Assembly (NCBI GenBank): GCA_019022495.1
Contig: JAFEKR010000018.1
Span: 868,001 to 932,000, forward strand
Direction: 5' to 3'
From: Epichloe hybrida
Taxonomy: Eukaryota > Ascomycota > Sordariomycetes > Hypocreales > Clavicipitaceae
Length of the DNA stretch: 64,000 bases
This document shows positions 39,301 through 52,191 of the stretch, in pieces. Each line of letters opens with the position of its first letter. Position 1 is the first letter of the stretch. The translations under genes were made by a program, and so were the position numbers. The notes under the pieces are model-generated. The model did not search any database. It was not told the DNA's origin and saw nothing but the letters and a program-made list of their open reading frames with translations.

Positions 39301-41695
39301 ATGGAAGCTGCTGTCGATATACAATCGACTGAGCATAGAGACCTTCTTGATGCGATTGACAGACTGCGTGCGCAGGGTATCAGCCGCCATGTAGCGCTTC
39401 CCGAAATCGTCGTCTCAGGCGACCAGTCTTCCGGCAAAAGTTCCGTACTGGAAGCTATATCAGGCATAACATTTCCTACCAAGGACAACTTGTGCACTCG
39501 GTTTGCCACTGAGCTGTCACTTCGACGATCACCATTCATTGGGGTCAAAGTATCCATCATCCCGGGGAAAAATTGCTCTGAACGCCAGAAAAAGAAACTT
39601 GAAAAATTTGCTCCCAAACTTGAGGAAGGTGACCTTGACCTGACCAACGTCATTGAGCTTGCCAAGGAGGCAATGGGTATCACGTCCAAGCTCCAGACCT
39701 TCAGTGATGACATACTTCGCATCGAGGTTTCGGGTCCTCAACAACCACATCTCACGATGGTTGACCTTCCGGGCCTTTTCCAGGCTGGTAACAGCGCCCA
39801 GTCAGACCAAGACTCGGAGACTGTTGCAAACATGGTGCTCAGGTACATATCACAACAACGAAGTATCATTTTAGCAGTCGTCTCAGCGAAGAGCGACTTT
39901 GCTTTGCAGAAGGTGACTCGTCTCGCTAGAGAGTACGATCCCCAAGGCGCTCGAACTCTGGGCCTCATCACGAAGCCAGATACGCTGGACGAGGGGTCTG
40001 AAAGTGAAACCGCGTACATTCGGTTGGCTCAGAATGAGGATGTGCATCTCCATCTGGGCTGGCACGTCCTGAAGAATCGCGACTACAAAATGGCAACAGC
40101 TAATGCTACTTCTCAGGAACGAGACGAGGCCGAAGCCGCTTTCTTTAGCCAGGGGATATGGGCAACGCTGGACCCTGCGACAGTCGGCGTGGTCACACTC
40201 AGGGCTCGCCTCAGCAATGTGCTGAAGAATCAGATCGTGGCTCAACTTCCCCATTTGATAAGAGACGTTGAAGGAGGCATTTCCAAGTGTAAGAGGAAAC
40301 TGAAAAGGCTTGGCAATGCCCGCGAGACCATCGCCGAACACAGGCAGTACCTTGTTCAAATTGCGCTTAAATTCTCCGATCTCATGAAAGGTGCTGTCGA
40401 CGGCAACTATAGCGATCCATTCTTTGGCAGTTCCAAGTCGGATCAAGGCTTCGAGCGACGCCTTCGAGCCATGGTGCAGTCCCTATTGACAGCATTCAAG
40501 GATAAGATGCACAAAGAGGGATGCAGCAAGCGAATCGTCGACTTGGCCGATGATGTCGATGAAAACGACGTATGTCTGGGCGAGAACGAAGTTCTCAGAT
40601 CGGCATTTGTCGAGGAGGCGGCCTTCCGCATCAATCGAAACCGCGGCTGCGAGTTGCCGGGGACGTTCAATCCTCTCATCGTGGGTGAGCTTTTTGCAGA
40701 GCAGTGTAAGCCATGGGAGGCAATCTCCCAGAAACTAGCCAGCGATCTGCTAGAAGCTGTTCAGAGCATAAGCCACGCAATGATGCACTACGCCGCCATT
40801 GAGGAGACAGCCGACAAACTAGACGACATTGTCTCTGCTTCCATACGCGACCTCGGAGAGAGACTGGAGGCATCATTCGCGCACCTGCTCCTACCTCATC
40901 AATCCCTGCACCCCATCACCTATAATCATGCCCTCATCGAAAATGTGCACAGGGCGCAAGCAGAAAGAAGGAAGAGAAAGGCTTCGGCCAAGATCTCGAC
41001 TCTCTACGCTGCTGATATACGAGATGGTCATCCATTGCGGATAGGACCAGGCGCACTTCTGGAACTACTTACTGCAGACGCGGACACAGACATGACCTCT
41101 TACGGCAGCGCTATGGCCGTTGACTACATGGAAGCTTACTACAACGTGCGTATATAAAGTCACCGAGAGTGCCGCCTGTTGAAAGACGAGTTATCGGCTG
41201 ACGCTGGCTCTATAGGTATCCATTGAGAAGTACATTGACGACATTAGCACGCTCGGCGTCGAGTGTTGCCTCGTTCAAAAGCTGCGCAATGTGTTCGAGC
41301 CATCGCACATCTACAACATGCCCGATGCACAACTGCAGGATCTAGCTGCCGAGAACCCAACAGCGACCCAAGAGCGCACAAAGCTGAGGGGAAAAATGGC
41401 ATTGCTTGAAAAGGGGCTCTGCCAGCTCAGAAGGCTGAATAAGTTCCGGCCGAAACCAAGAGGTCAGTGCAGCCAGACAGACCTCTTGTCGTTTCCAACC
41501 CATCTGCCATTGTATCTCATTGTATTTTCATCTCCCACTGTCTCTGTCGAGTACGGCGTGTGCACTCCGTACATTGGGGTGTTAGTCGTGAGTGCATCAT
41601 GCTCTGCGGTCAACTGCTAACACAAGATGATAGACAGCAAAGTCTTTCGAAATCTGACGAGTCTCTATGTCCAGCAAAGAGAATCAGAAGAGTGA
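39301..41695 (+). CDS. Dynamin-family GTPase
   Basis: Exons 39301-41145, 41216-41462 and 41634-41695 give 717 residues. Introns are 70 bp (GTGCGT...TATAG) and 171 bp (GTCAGT...GATAG with CTGCTAAC branch site). The GTPase domain has G1 GDQSSGKSSVLE (residue 40 on), a conserved Thr in DNLCTRFAT, G3 DLPG (about 156) and G4 TKPD (about 225). A middle domain follows, and a C-terminal GED-like part (YIDDISTLGVECCLVQKLRN to VFRNLTSLYVQQRE). There is no PH or Pro-rich domain, so it belongs to the Mx/Vps1-like fungal group rather than endocytic dynamin. It may work in membrane fission, but the exact process is unknown. The last exon could be read in another frame if the intron were shifted; the version given ends in QQRESEE. 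Confidence 0.88.
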
Positions 41696-43423
41696 TGATG
41701 GATCCACGGTACTCCGGTGCACATGCAGGATCCTGAAAATGAAGATGAGCCGCAGTTCGGAAGGGACTGCCCGCGTGAGATGGATTGGCGAGTAAGTGGA
41801 ATATTCGAGACGAATTTATTTACGTTGAGTCGTGACAATATCATTTCCCCTTGAAACTCAATTCAACCAGCAGTATTAAGTAATAGAAACGAGAACAAAT
41901 TCAAAAGACCCTCTCTATTAGGCTATAGGTTAGCACGACACCGGAGGCGAGACAGGAAACAAACAGGTCTGTATATAGATAAACAGAAAGATGCACCACT
42001 GATTGCATCGGGAACGATGAATAAAACTTGACTTTGCAGAAGCAGGCCTCGCATTGCTGATAAATGGTCAAGCCCCGTTGGGAGATGACTGACTTGATGG
42101 ACACGCAACAGATATTTCGGGTCGTCGGCGTCAGAACAACTCGATCGCCTGAAGATGCCGTCCGTGCTCAGATTCGCGCGACGGTGAGGATGGTGGCGGA
42201 TGGATCCAGGTCCCGCCCGGGTCCACTCTGGGTGGATGTTTTGAGAATTGGAATTTAAATGACTCAAGCAAGACTTGGCTTCCATTGCTGGGCATCATGT
42301 ACATATATGTACAATACACTGTATGATGCCGCACCAGACCACCATGCCATGCCGTACATGTAAGGATTGAACGTCATCAAAAATCCCTCTCGATACGAGC
42401 ATTACTCGGTCCACTTGGAACAAAGCACCATCGTTATCCTCATCAGCCCAGGCCAGGCATGGCATGCCGCATGTCGAGATATGGCAGCATTTAGGATTTC
42501 CTGGGATTCCTCCTTCCCAACGTCTGCAAAGAGAGGCAAGGCAGGCAGGTCGACTACGGAGTAGCTAGGCACACGACACAGAACGTTGCTGCGCCAGATG
42601 CAGGCAGTAGAACCTCTCTTTCCTAATCTTGCTACTTTTGCTCCTTCCCTCAACAGTGTAAACACCATCTGCCAGGCGTGTTTCTCGCAACGTGAGATTG
42701 ATTAGCTTTTTCCAGGCTGCGCGGCATCCGCGAGAAGGGATGCCGCTGTAGCCACTGTGACCCCCCTCCATGTACTAGTGGTACATGCAGTGAGTGGGGT
42801 TGTATATGAGTATATGAGTATGTGTAGATGTATAGGTAGGTACCTGCGGCCAGGCCAGGCCAGCATTCGAGACGGAGAAGAACCTCCAAGCTCGGCTAAA
42901 GATACCCGAGTAACTGTAACCTTCCGACTGCTAGGAGCCTAGGGCGCACAGGCGCACAGTCACACAGTCCCAAAATTCCCCTCCAACTGGTTCGTCGCCG
43001 GGCCACCCACACACGGCGCCACATCAGACCTCGTCCTCAGCCATTGACAGGATCACGCACCTCCTCCTGACGGTGGCTTGCAGATCGATCCAGTTATCTA
43101 TCCCCGCAAGGCCTCGTTTATAACTCTGCATCTTGCGTCACGACCACTCGATAACTTGCCATGCGATGGACCAACTCGGGGAGCGATGGAGCGATGGCCC
43201 GGACCTAGACCTCTCAGAGGTTCCTTCTGTTCCTGAGATTCGGTGCCGCCCGTCGCTCGTTGATAAAGTAGCCCTTTCCCCCAGAACCCTGTTCATCTCA
43301 ATTCAGAAAGAAGAAAAATAAAATAAAAATAAAACAACAACAACAACAACAACACTCTGTATAACTTCCCTCAACGCACAACACAATTTGCCCGTACGAA
43401 AACAGCATATACGTTCTCTCATC
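41696..43423. other. Gene-free intergenic region
   Basis: 1.7 kb without a supported gene. Notable are ATGTACATATATGTACA (about 42298-42314), a short palindrome, and GTATATGAGTATATGAGTATG (about 42803-42823), a small tandem repeat. The final 110 bp before 43424 are an A- and C-rich leader with an AAC trinucleotide run (CAACAACAACAAC at about 43335-43351). Confidence 0.5.
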
Positions 43424-44654
43424 ATGGCTCCCAGACCTATTTTCTGCATGACGCACCCTCGTGCATGCTCTACTGCCTTTGAGCGAGTAAGTGGTTTCCT
43501 GGCATTTTGGTGTCAATAATCTCAAGTGCCCGTGGCGTGACTAGTTGCGATGCGCAGCAGGGGTCCGGATACTCGGGTGGAAGTGCATGAATTGACGGAT
43601 TTGCCAGGTGTTCATGACCCGCAGAGATACTCTCGCCAGCCAACACGAGCCTTTCGGTGATGCCTTCTACTTTGGCCCTGAATGTGTGAGCGCCCGGTTC
43701 AAAGATGACCCTGCCCGCAGAGAGGCCAGTGGTGTTTCGGGTGCGACTTATCGAAACACGTTGCAGGCGCTTGATGACGTTCAAAAAGAGGTTCGCCACT
43801 TTCACAATCTTTTTGTTTATATATACCGTCAAAGCCATCTTTACAGACATCGTCGAGACGAACCAATTGCTCCATCGCTCACATAGCGTCCACACACTAA
43901 CACTCATCAAGGGTAAACGTGTCTTCATCAAAGACATGGCCTACTACCTCTTCCCGAACCCAGAAGATCAAAGCGACCCCAAGATCGCCCCATCCCTCGG
44001 CGGCGGCCGTGAAGAAAACAATCCTACCGTCATTCCAAGAAAAGAATTGGAAAAATTCCACTTCACCTTTCTCATCCGTCACCCACGACGCTCTGTTCCC
44101 TCCTACTGGCGATGCTGCATCCCCCCGCTAGATAAGATCAGCGGCTTCGATGAATTCTGGCCCAGCGAGATGGGCTACAAAGAACTCGTCAAGTTCTTCG
44201 ACTACGCAATGGACACGGGCCTTGTCGACAAGAGCCACTTGACAGTCGTGGATGCTGACGACTTGCTGGACAACCCGGAGCCTATGATCCAAAAATTTTG
44301 CGAGCGAACAGGGATTGACTTCCACCCCAGCATGCTCAAATGGAATGATAGCGATCAGGAACATGCCGAGAAGCTATTCGCCAAGTGGAACGGCTTCCAT
44401 GATGATGTTCTCGGGACCAGGGAGCTCAAGGGCAGAACACACGCCCAAGTAGGTCACATGCAGATGGATGCTTGCAACGGAAGCCAAACATGGAAGCTAA
44501 CACACGATGCACCCAGAAAACCCCTACCGTTGAGGCTGAGAACAAAGAGTGGGAAGAAAAGTATGGCGCAGATGGCCAGAAGAAGATTCGACGCTGCGTT
44601 GACGAAAATATCCCTCTTTACGAGCACTTGAAGCAGTACTGTATCAAGGTCTAA
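43424..44654 (+). CDS. Sulfotransferase-like P-loop protein
   Basis: Exons 43424-43486, 43608-43790, 43912-44448 and 44517-44654 give 306 residues. All three introns (121, 121 and 68 bp) have GT...AG ends and are in phase 0. The N-terminus MAPRPIFCMTHPRACSTAFE is a variant P-loop (PRACSTAFER), and FTFLIRHPRRSVPSYWRC is the RxPR/RHP region that binds the second phosphate side of PAPS in sulfotransferase-like proteins. VVDADDLLDNPEPMIQKFCE is also typical of fungal members. Their true substrate has not been settled, so 'sulfotransferase-like' is a fold statement. No signal peptide or membrane segment. Confidence 0.8.
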
Positions 44655-45083
44655 TCGAAATATTGATGTTGGCTCTGGGCCGCAAGCAATGGGGGGCGCA
44701 CAAACAATTAAAAAACGAGAAACAAAGGAAACAAAGGGGACACAAAGACATGATGACTATGCTTATGTTTGCTTAGGACATGATGCTTGACCTGCGAATC
44801 CTGGTCCAAGTCCCGGCCGGAAGGCTCGATTCTTTTCTTCTCAATTTCTTATTTCACAGTATAGTAAAAGGAAGGCTAGTGGCCTCAAATTGTTTGTTCC
44901 CGAGCCTAGTAGTTCCATGGCTCGCCGTTCATTTCAGGTCGCTCGACGATCATGATTTTCTCCCCTTCTCCCCTTCTCCGGGCCGACGGGTCGGGTATGA
45001 CTTCCTCCTCTTGGACCTCTCATCGTCCTAGATTTCTCTTTCCGCCCCGGACCCCAGTGATGCATGTTGCGAGTGCCTCTATG
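44655..45083. other. Convergent 3' region
   Basis: Shared 3' flank between the sulfotransferase-like gene and the mL67 gene. A-rich (AAAAAACGAGAAACAAAGG) early part; nothing else seen. Confidence 0.5.
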
Positions 45084-45888
45084 TTATGCTGCAGGCTCGG
45101 CTTCCCTCCCAGAACCGCGAGCCACTTGCTCAAACAGCCCGTGCGTAACATTCTTCGACCAGGCCTCCGCGTAGCTTCTGTCGTGATCATTCGCCCAGCT
45201 GATGGACACTGGAACCAGCTCTGTCTCTGCACTCTTGGTAGGCGAGGCTCTGACCTTATTACCACTTCCACTGCCGCTAAGAACTGCAGCCATGTCCGCA
45301 ATCGAGTTCGTCCGTTGCGCGTTGAGGGCAATGCCCCTCTCGACTTTGCTTCGAACAGGTCTGTATTCTTTGCCATTGGCTTTCTCCTCCGCAATTTTCT
45401 TCTTGTCTGCGACTGTAAACTCTTCAGGGCGCTTGTAGCGAAATTCGTCTGTCCACGCAACCTCGTGCAGGTGTTTCAACTCGCGCAGTTTCTGGTAAAC
45501 GGAGCGCCCGACGTCGCCTCGTCCCTTGGGAAATTGAATCATAGCCATTGGCGACCAGTAGTCCTTTCGAATTTTGGCGGGTTTTGTCTTCTTGCCATTG
45601 AACGGCAATTGCTTCAAGGCGTGGAATCCCTATGGAATTGGAGCAAAGTCAGTCATTCCTATTGAGGATGTTCATTTTTTTCTTCGACTAGGAATACGTC
45701 AGGTGGCGTCTTACATCAAGCTTGTTCTCAAACGAGTAGACTATTTGATCTGATCTCCTGTGACTCAAGACCCAGATGTTCTCGCCGTGACCTTCGGGAG
45801 CTGGGTGTCCAGTCGTATGGACCTGACGCACACATGTGCGTAGTATTCTTGACCATGGGCCCATCTGGGGTCGCGGTGCTGCGTTCAT
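45084..45888 (-). CDS. MHR1: Mitochondrial large-subunit ribosomal protein mL67 / Mhr1
   Basis: Exons 45888-45715 and 45629-45084 give 239 residues; intron 45630-45714 (85 bp, GTAAGA...CATAG) joins in phase 0 (…SFENKLD / GFHALKQLPFNG…). The family is shown by GENIWVLSHRRSDQIVYSFE, ALKQLPFNGKKTKPAKIRKD, YWSPMAMIQFP and VYQKLRELKHLHEVAW. This protein is part of the fungal mitochondrial ribosome large subunit, and its yeast relative also acts in mitochondrial DNA recombination and transcription. The N-terminal stretch MNAAPRPQMGPWSRILRTCV is basic, suited to mitochondrial import. The C-terminal third is charged and lower in complexity. It is divergent from Hsp104 (549-bp shared upstream region). 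Confidence 0.88.
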
Positions 45889-46437
45889 CGTCGGCCTGCT
45901 GTCGTCAGGAACTGGTCTTGAGACTTGAAATCAATCGACTCCCGCCAATACCAAAAACTGCTTGGGCTGGCGCAGTCACGTGATTCACAGTGGTGAAGGC
46001 CGGCAGGGCCGTGCGAAAAAGGAAAGAAACAGTCGGTCAAAATGACAAAATCAGCCCCACCATGATGTGACGGCAGATAATTGCCGTCCAATCAACTCAG
46101 CAGCTCCCCACCTCCAAGGTTCTGGTGACTTCTGTGCAGTTTCTAGGCCATCCTGGTAGTTTCCAGGTCTCACCACCAGCTTCACGGTCTCTTTCTCTAG
46201 AACTCCACTCACCTTCAACATATAATATATTCCCAACTTCTTCACGGCTTCGGTTTTGTTCCTCTTCTTCATTTTTCATGCACAAACAAACACGCACTCT
46301 TACAATCTATACTCTTATGAAAACTTGGCATCACTGATGCCCGATTTCATGCACGCACATTATCTGAGCTTCCCAACACACCGAACCACATCAAACTTCT
46401 TTCCCACACACACCAAAGTCTTTACATCATCAGAAAA
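45889..46437. promoter_or_regulatory. Divergent promoter region of mL67 and Hsp104
   Basis: 549 bp between two start codons that point away from each other. It ends in a long A- and C-rich leader (CACACACACCAAAG...) typical of strongly expressed fungal genes. A TCTAGAA at 46196-46202 is only a partial heat-shock element; a clear nGAAnnTTCn array was not seen by eye. Confidence 0.55.
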
Positions 46438-49218
46438 ATGAATTCACGAATGGATTTCACAGACAGGGCGCAGAAGGCCGTCCAAGACGCCATGGCCCTG
46501 GCTGAACAGTACGGTCACTCACAACTTCTTCCAGTGCACCTGGCGGTCTCATTACTGGAACCACCAGTCGATCTATCCAAGGATCAACAGAATGGTCCCC
46601 AAAACACCACCTTCACACTTTTCAGACAAGTCATCGAGAAGGCTCATGGTGACCCTCAACTCTTCGACCGCACCCTGAAGAAGACACTTGCGCGATTACC
46701 GACTCAAGATCCCCCGCCAGAGCAGGTTTCCCTAGCACCCTCTTTTCACGCTGTCCTTAGAAAAGCCATGGACTTGCAGAAGGTGCAGAAGGACTCTTAC
46801 ATCGGTGTTGACCATCTGATCACGGCACTCGCCGAGGATAGTGTAATGCAGACGGCGCTGCGGGAGGCCAACATCCCCAAGCCAAAACTCATCCAAGATG
46901 CTGTCCAAACTATTCGAGGCACAAAACGAGTCGACAGTAAGACGGCCGATACAGACCAGGAAAACGAGAACTTGGCCAAGTTCACCATCGACATGACCGC
47001 CATGGCCAAAGACAAGAAAATTGACCCTGTCATTGGCCGAGAAGAGGAAATTAGACGAGTCGTTCGAATCTTGTCTCGAAGAACCAAGAATAACCCAGTT
47101 CTTATCGGCGAGCCAGGAGTAGGCAAGACGACAGTCGTGGAGGGCTTGGCTCAGCGCATCGTCAACCGTGATGTGCCTGACAACCTCAAGCAATGCAAGC
47201 TTCTTTCACTGGATGTTGGCGCGCTCGTTGCAGGTAGCAAATTCCGCGGTGAATTTGAAGAGCGTATGAAGGGCGTCCTGAAGGAGATTGAGGACTCGAA
47301 GGAGATGATCGTCCTATTTGTCGATGAGATCCACCTGCTGATGGGAGCTGGCTCTTCCGGTGAGGGTGGCATGGATGCTGCCAATCTGCTGAAGCCCATG
47401 CTTGCCCGAGGCCAACTGCACTGCATCGGTGCTACCACGTTGGCCGAGTACCGAAAGTATGTCGAGAAGGACGCCGCTTTCGAACGACGATTCCAGCAAG
47501 TCATGGTCAAGGAGCCTACCATCCCGGAGACAATTTCCATCCTCCGAGGATTGAAGGAAAGATATGACAGGCACCACCGAGTGACGATTCTTGATAGTGC
47601 TCTGGTGGCCGCCGCCAACCTCGCAGCTCGATATCTGACCAGTCGAAGAATGCCCGACTCAGCCATCGATTTAGTCGACGAAGCTGCCGCCGCTGTTCGC
47701 GTCGCCCGCGAGTCTCAGCCTGAAGTCATTGATTCTCTGGAGCGAAAACTCAGGCAATTGCTGATTGAGATTGCTGCTTTGGAGAAGGAACACGACGAAG
47801 CCTCGCAGGCCCGTCTGATGCAGGCGAGGAAGGATGCGAAGAATGTTGAGGAAGAGCTCGCACCTCTGCGGGAGAAATACCAGAGCGAGATCAAGCGAAG
47901 CGAGGAGATTCACCTGGCAAAGGTAAAACTCGACGAATTAGAAAAGCGCCTGGAAGATGCCATCAACATGAACAACACTGCCAAGGCAGCCGATCTCAAA
48001 TACGGTGCTATTCCTGAGCAACTTGGAGTCATCAAAGAGCTCGAAGCTCGAAAGGCTTCCGCTGATGCCGCGCTGAATGCTTCGGGCGCCGATCATGGCG
48101 CCACCATGGTGACGGACATTGTCACAGCCGACCACATAACCGAAATCGTGGCTCGCTGGACCGGAATCCCAGTCACCCGGCTCCGCACGTCAGAAAAGGA
48201 GAAGCTCGTCAACATGGAAAAGGTTCTCGGAAAGGTCGTGGTAGGACAAAGGGAGGCCGTCAACTCGGTTGCCAATGCCATTCGTCTGCAACGATCTGGC
48301 CTCAGCAACCCCAACCAACCCCCCAGCTTCCTCTTCTGTGGCCCATCGGGTACCGGTAAAACGTTGCTCACCAAGGCGCTCGCCGAGTTCCTCTTTGACG
48401 ACCCCAAGGCCATGATTCGTTTCGACATGTCAGAATACCAAGAACGCCATGCGCTCAGTCGTATGATCGGCGCGCCACCCGGCTACGTCGGCCACGACGC
48501 CGGAGGTCAGCTAACCGAGGCTCTTCGTCGAAAACCATTTTCCATTCTCCTGTTCGACGAAGTCGAAAAGGCCGCCAGAGAAGTATTGACGGTGCTCTTG
48601 CAGCTCATGGACGACGGTCGAATTACCGACGGCCAAGGCCGAGTCGTCGACGCCAAAAACTGCATCGTCGTCATGACATCCAACTTGGGTGCAGAATTCC
48701 TCACACGGCCTGGCGCCAGGGAAGGCAAGGTTGACGCACCGACCCGGGAGCTCGTCATGGGCGCCCTCCGCAACTACTTCCTCCCCGAGTTCCTCAACCG
48801 AATCAGCTCAGTCGTCATCTTCAACAGACTGACCCGCAAAGAAATCCGCAAGATTGTCGACATCCGCATAGGCGAGATCCAAAAGCGTCTGGAGGACAAT
48901 GGGCGAAAAGTCAGGATCGACGTCTCGGACGAGGCCAAGGACTACCTCGGAAATGCAGGCTACTCCCCTGCCTATGGTGCCCGTCCCCTCTCCCGCCTGA
49001 TCGAGAAGGAGGTGTTGAACAAACTGGCCATTCTCATTCTCCGAAACAACGTCCGGGATGGCGAGACAGCCAGAGTGGAACTCATTAATGATAAGATCAC
49101 CGTGCTGTCGAACCATGCTGACAGCGAGATGAGTGAAGATAGCGAGATGGTGGATGATTCGGGAGATGCTGCTGATGAGTTGGTGGGAGACGATATGGAT
49201 CAAGACATTTATGATTAA
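46438..49218 (+). CDS. HSP104: Hsp104/ClpB disaggregase
   Basis: A single exon of 926 residues. It takes apart protein aggregates with Hsp70, giving thermotolerance; cytosol and nucleus. Domain order: N-domain (residues 1-150), first AAA+ with Walker [10 protein letters not shown] (about 224), pore loop [13 protein letters not shown] (about 266-278) and Walker [10 protein letters not shown], a coiled M-domain (about 410-530), second AAA+ with Walker A GPSGTGKT (about 635), GYVGHD pore loop (about 682) and a [19 protein letters not shown] sensor region, then an acidic tail ending DDMDQDIYD. Length is normal for the family. The first pore loop has Phe where bacterial and yeast proteins have Tyr, a conservative change. 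The lack of introns fits a gene that must be expressed during heat shock. Confidence 0.97.
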   Translation: MNSRMDFTDRAQKAVQDAMALAEQYGHSQLLPVHLAVSLLEPPVDLSKDQQNGPQNTTFTLFRQVIEKAHGDPQLFDRTLKKTLARLPTQDPPPEQVSLAPSFHAVLRKAMDLQKVQKDSYIGVDHLITALAEDSVMQTALREANIPKPKLIQDAVQTIRGTKRVDSKTADTDQENENLAKFTIDMTAMAKDKKIDPVIGREEEIRRVVRILSRRTKNNPVLIGEPGVGKTTVVEGLAQRIVNRDVPDNLKQCKLLSLDVGALVAGSKFRGEFEERMKGVLKEIEDSKEMIVLFVDEIHLLMGAGSSGEGGMDAANLLKPMLARGQLHCIGATTLAEYRKYVEKDAAFERRFQQVMVKEPTIPETISILRGLKERYDRHHRVTILDSALVAAANLAARYLTSRRMPDSAIDLVDEAAAAVRVARESQPEVIDSLERKLRQLLIEIAALEKEHDEASQARLMQARKDAKNVEEELAPLREKYQSEIKRSEEIHLAKVKLDELEKRLEDAINMNNTAKAADLKYGAIPEQLGVIKELEARKASADAALNASGADHGATMVTDIVTADHITEIVARWTGIPVTRLRTSEKEKLVNMEKVLGKVVVGQREAVNSVANAIRLQRSGLSNPNQPPSFLFCGPSGTGKTLLTKALAEFLFDDPKAMIRFDMSEYQERHALSRMIGAPPGYVGHDAGGQLTEALRRKPFSILLFDEVEKAAREVLTVLLQLMDDGRITDGQGRVVDAKNCIVVMTSNLGAEFLTRPGAREGKVDAPTRELVMGALRNYFLPEFLNRISSVVIFNRLTRKEIRKIVDIRIGEIQKRLEDNGRKVRIDVSDEAKDYLGNAGYSPAYGARPLSRLIEKEVLNKLAILILRNNVRDGETARVELINDKITVLSNHADSEMSEDSEMVDDSGDAADELVGDDMDQDIYD

Positions 49219-49620
49219 GACAAACACATGGTTTGCTTTCACAAATTAAAGAAAGAAGGGGCCGGGGGGGGGGGGGGGCATGAGCACAGGTTATATTGAT
49301 TGCATCGGGCGTTTGGAGAGCATAAAGAGTATGACTTGAGAATTTAGCGGACAAAAAGTATACCAATGCGATTATCAAACACGGTAGATGTAGATAATTT
49401 GGAATTATTTCAAAACAAGACGTATTTAAAACTTGTAGTGTTGGTGGACCATGGTAAAATTTGAACTACAATTCGCTGCTTCGGATTCAGCGAGCTGACT
49501 AATGATGGTTGCGGAACAGTTGGTTGCTCTGGGAGAACTTAGAAGTGACAGGAACAACAGGGATAGACCCCTTTATAAATGCCATGTACATTGATATGAA
49601 GACTGCACGGGGAGACCCCA
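49219..49620. other. Convergent 3' region of Hsp104 and the Zn2Cys6 gene
   Basis: 402 bp between two stop codons, with a G run at 49264-49278. No gene. Confidence 0.55.
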
Positions 49621-52191
49621 TCAAGGCGGGCCCATAAAGACGGCATCGTCGCCTGCCCAGCCAAAGTCATCCATAAACATGGACCAGTCTATATCCTGGA
49701 TCGGCTCCGAGTGAAGAGTTCCTGGCTGTGGTTTTGCAGGAGGCTGCGTCTGTGTGGTGGGACATGCGCGGGCTTCTGTTGGACGACTTTGTCAGCGCAT
49801 GGTTGGAATAACAATCAAGTTCCATGGTCAGGACGTACGCGCCAGTTCGAGAGCCAGAGCCTTGTTCACTTTATCCGTTTTGCTTTGAGCGTTCCTCAGC
49901 GAAGTTCGGAACATGGCCAGGCACCAGAATGTCACGCCGGCCGCTAGCCGATCGGGGCGGGAGGCCGGACGCGGCCCGAAACTAGGCACCAGGTGGCGGA
50001 TGGACCAGAACGTGTCCATGATGATGCTCGCCCTGTGGGCCAGGTCTGCGTCGCGGACGGATCCTCGCAACACGCACCCGCAGGCTTGCTGGACGAGAAG
50101 GTCGGCATCCGACTCGCCCATGTCGGGGGAGCATTCCGAGTGCAGGATGCTGATGATGATGCTTGCGGCGTCGACGTTGGTGCGCGTGACCCATTGCGGC
50201 GCGTGAGTGAGGAACTGCGCGCGGGATTCGAGGTCGAGGTCGAGGGCGATGATGGAGCGGGCTGTGTTGAAGACGCGTACGGCGTGGACTTTGATGGATG
50301 GCACGGGGGTATCTGGGGGTGACGCGAAGTAGCCGAGCTGGACTTCGAGCTGGGCGGCTAGAAGGCAGAATCGGCACAAGTCTTTTACACGATGCCATGG
50401 TAAGATACTAGGAAAAGGGACTACTTGGGAGCGAGGGAGATTTTTCCCAGCAGAAAGGGATAGTCATACCAGAGTCGTGTTGGCCCAAGAGAGGCTTCAG
50501 GGATTGGAATTCCGTCTCCCACATGGCTATTTCGGACTCGTGAACGCCGCCATGGGCCGTGAGAAGCGTGCTCATTGCCATGACGAAACGATTGAGGAAT
50601 CGCTGCACATCGTGCATGACGATGAGATCTGTCCATATGGGTGATTTAAGGGCTGCCTTGGCTTTGGCATCGCTGTGCTGGATAAAGAGCGGTGGAATGC
50701 CCACTGCTGCCGTGGTTCTATTGTGCACAAAGTGTCAGTCCAGATCATCTACACATTTTTGTTTATTTATAAAAAAAAAAGAAAAAAAAAAAGATCAAGT
50801 TAAGCTTTGGCGTACCTCTGAGCAAGCATGCAGCATGCCAGCCAGGTTGACGAGGCTTCCTCACCGGTGGCGTGTAGGTGCTGTCGCAGACCAACCAGGA
50901 AATGCGCGTTCTTGCCCTGTCCTGTGTGGCAACCGAGGCCCAAGGCGGCAGTCATTGCCATCGCGGCAAAAGTCGGCGACGGATCGGTGACGAAGCGTAT
51001 AGTTGGCATTGGCCAGGCGCATGCGATCAACAAGGCGTGGACGGCATCGAAATCCGTTGCTGGCGCTGCAGCCATGGTCCATATGTTCTTTTCGAGGTGA
51101 TCTGCTAGAAGCGGGAACAATGCTGTATCTCTGGGATAGCGCCGGCAAGCTACGTAGATGACGAGCCAGAAAAGGGTTGGATTGGCTTCGTAGCATTCAT
51201 CCGGGTCCTTCTTGCGGAGGACTGGAACGAATTGATGAAAGTGTTGCAGGTATCTATACAGTGTCAATGGGAAGAAGGAAAGATGGACATGTATGCTGAC
51301 ACATGATTTGAGACGAGAATGGGACTGAAGTTTGAATCTGCACAACTCACTTTGTGAAATACCAGTCAACATCTTCCCCGGAGACGATGTGGTTTTCCAA
51401 AATACGGGCCTCGGTCGGCGACGTTTTCGAGCGACGCTCAGAGCTCTGCGCCTGCGCCGAGGGATGACGACTGGTCGACGATTCGGGCTGAGGAGTTGGT
51501 ATCTGCGGTGTTGTCGTGATTCCAACAATCGGCGCGGACCGACGATCTGGAAAAGATACGACGGCAGCACGAGGGCTTGGCGGTGTCCATCGCGGTGTGG
51601 CGCCGTTGGTTGCTGGTCGCACAACTTGCTTGATGCTTCTCAGCTCTTGTTCCAGCTGTTCCAGTTTGCTGTGGCGAAGAAGAAGAAGAAGAGGTAAAAG
51701 AGGAAGGATTAGCCGTGATGCTCAAGAGACATGCATAGGGAGCTCTGGTCTGTACCTTGTTTTGGCGACTCTTTTGTGAGCCTTGTCCACGACGCATGGA
51801 ATCTGCAGTTTGGCACATCGCTGGCAGGGCTGGCCGGGGACTTGACTCGCTCTGCAACGGACCTGGGCGCGGGAGACGAGGCAATCGTCAGCATCGTGAA
51901 CGGCTGCTTACTTGTTGTTGATGATGCATGACCAAAGAGCAGCAGAGCAGCAGAGCAGCACGGCAGCACGGCAGCACGGCAGCACGGCAGCACGGCAGCA
52001 CAAGCGGGGAAAAGCCTGGAGCACTCTGCTGGAAGCATCGCCCGGGGACAAGTTCTCACTTTGGAATTGCGACAGTTGACGCAAGCTACGTTGCGCCGTG
52101 GCCGTGTCCTGTCGTCATTGCCTGATTCTGCACGTGGTGTTGAAGCAGACGCATCTACTGCCGACGACGATGATGTGGGCACAGGAGACAT
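49621..52191 (-). CDS. Zn2Cys6 transcription factor
   Basis: Seven exons: 52191-52060, 51862-51756, 51668-51351, 51253-50816, 50717-50470, 50381-49839 and 49775-49621, giving 646 residues; introns are 197, 87, 97, 98, 88 and 63 bp. The DNA-binding domain is CX2CX6CX9CX2CX6C (C37, C40, C47, C57, C60, C67) and intron 1 splits it after ACVNCRNSK. A leucine-type coiled segment follows (KLEQLEQELRSIKQ). The middle part (YLQHFHQFVPVLRKKDPDEC, TLFWLVIYVACRRY, ALLIACAWPMPT) is the fungal-specific transcription-factor region, similar in type to Leu3/War1-like regulators. The C-terminus IDWSMFMDDFGWAGDD is a typical activation end. Exon 6 begins after a weak AAAG acceptor, and exon 7 after CAACAG; these two joins are less sure than the others. 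Target genes are unknown. Confidence 0.83.
51937..52001. repeat. 8-bp tandem repeat inside intron 1 of the Zn2Cys6 gene
   Basis: GCAGCACG units repeat about six times, after two AGCAGCAG-type units. The array lies inside the 197-bp first intron, which is the longest of that gene; expansion of the repeat may explain the intron length. Confidence 0.85.

Noticed and set aside
46140..46210. Heat-shock element array upstream of Hsp104
   Set aside because: Only one partial TCTAGAA core and scattered TTC triplets with wrong spacing; not enough to call a regulatory site.
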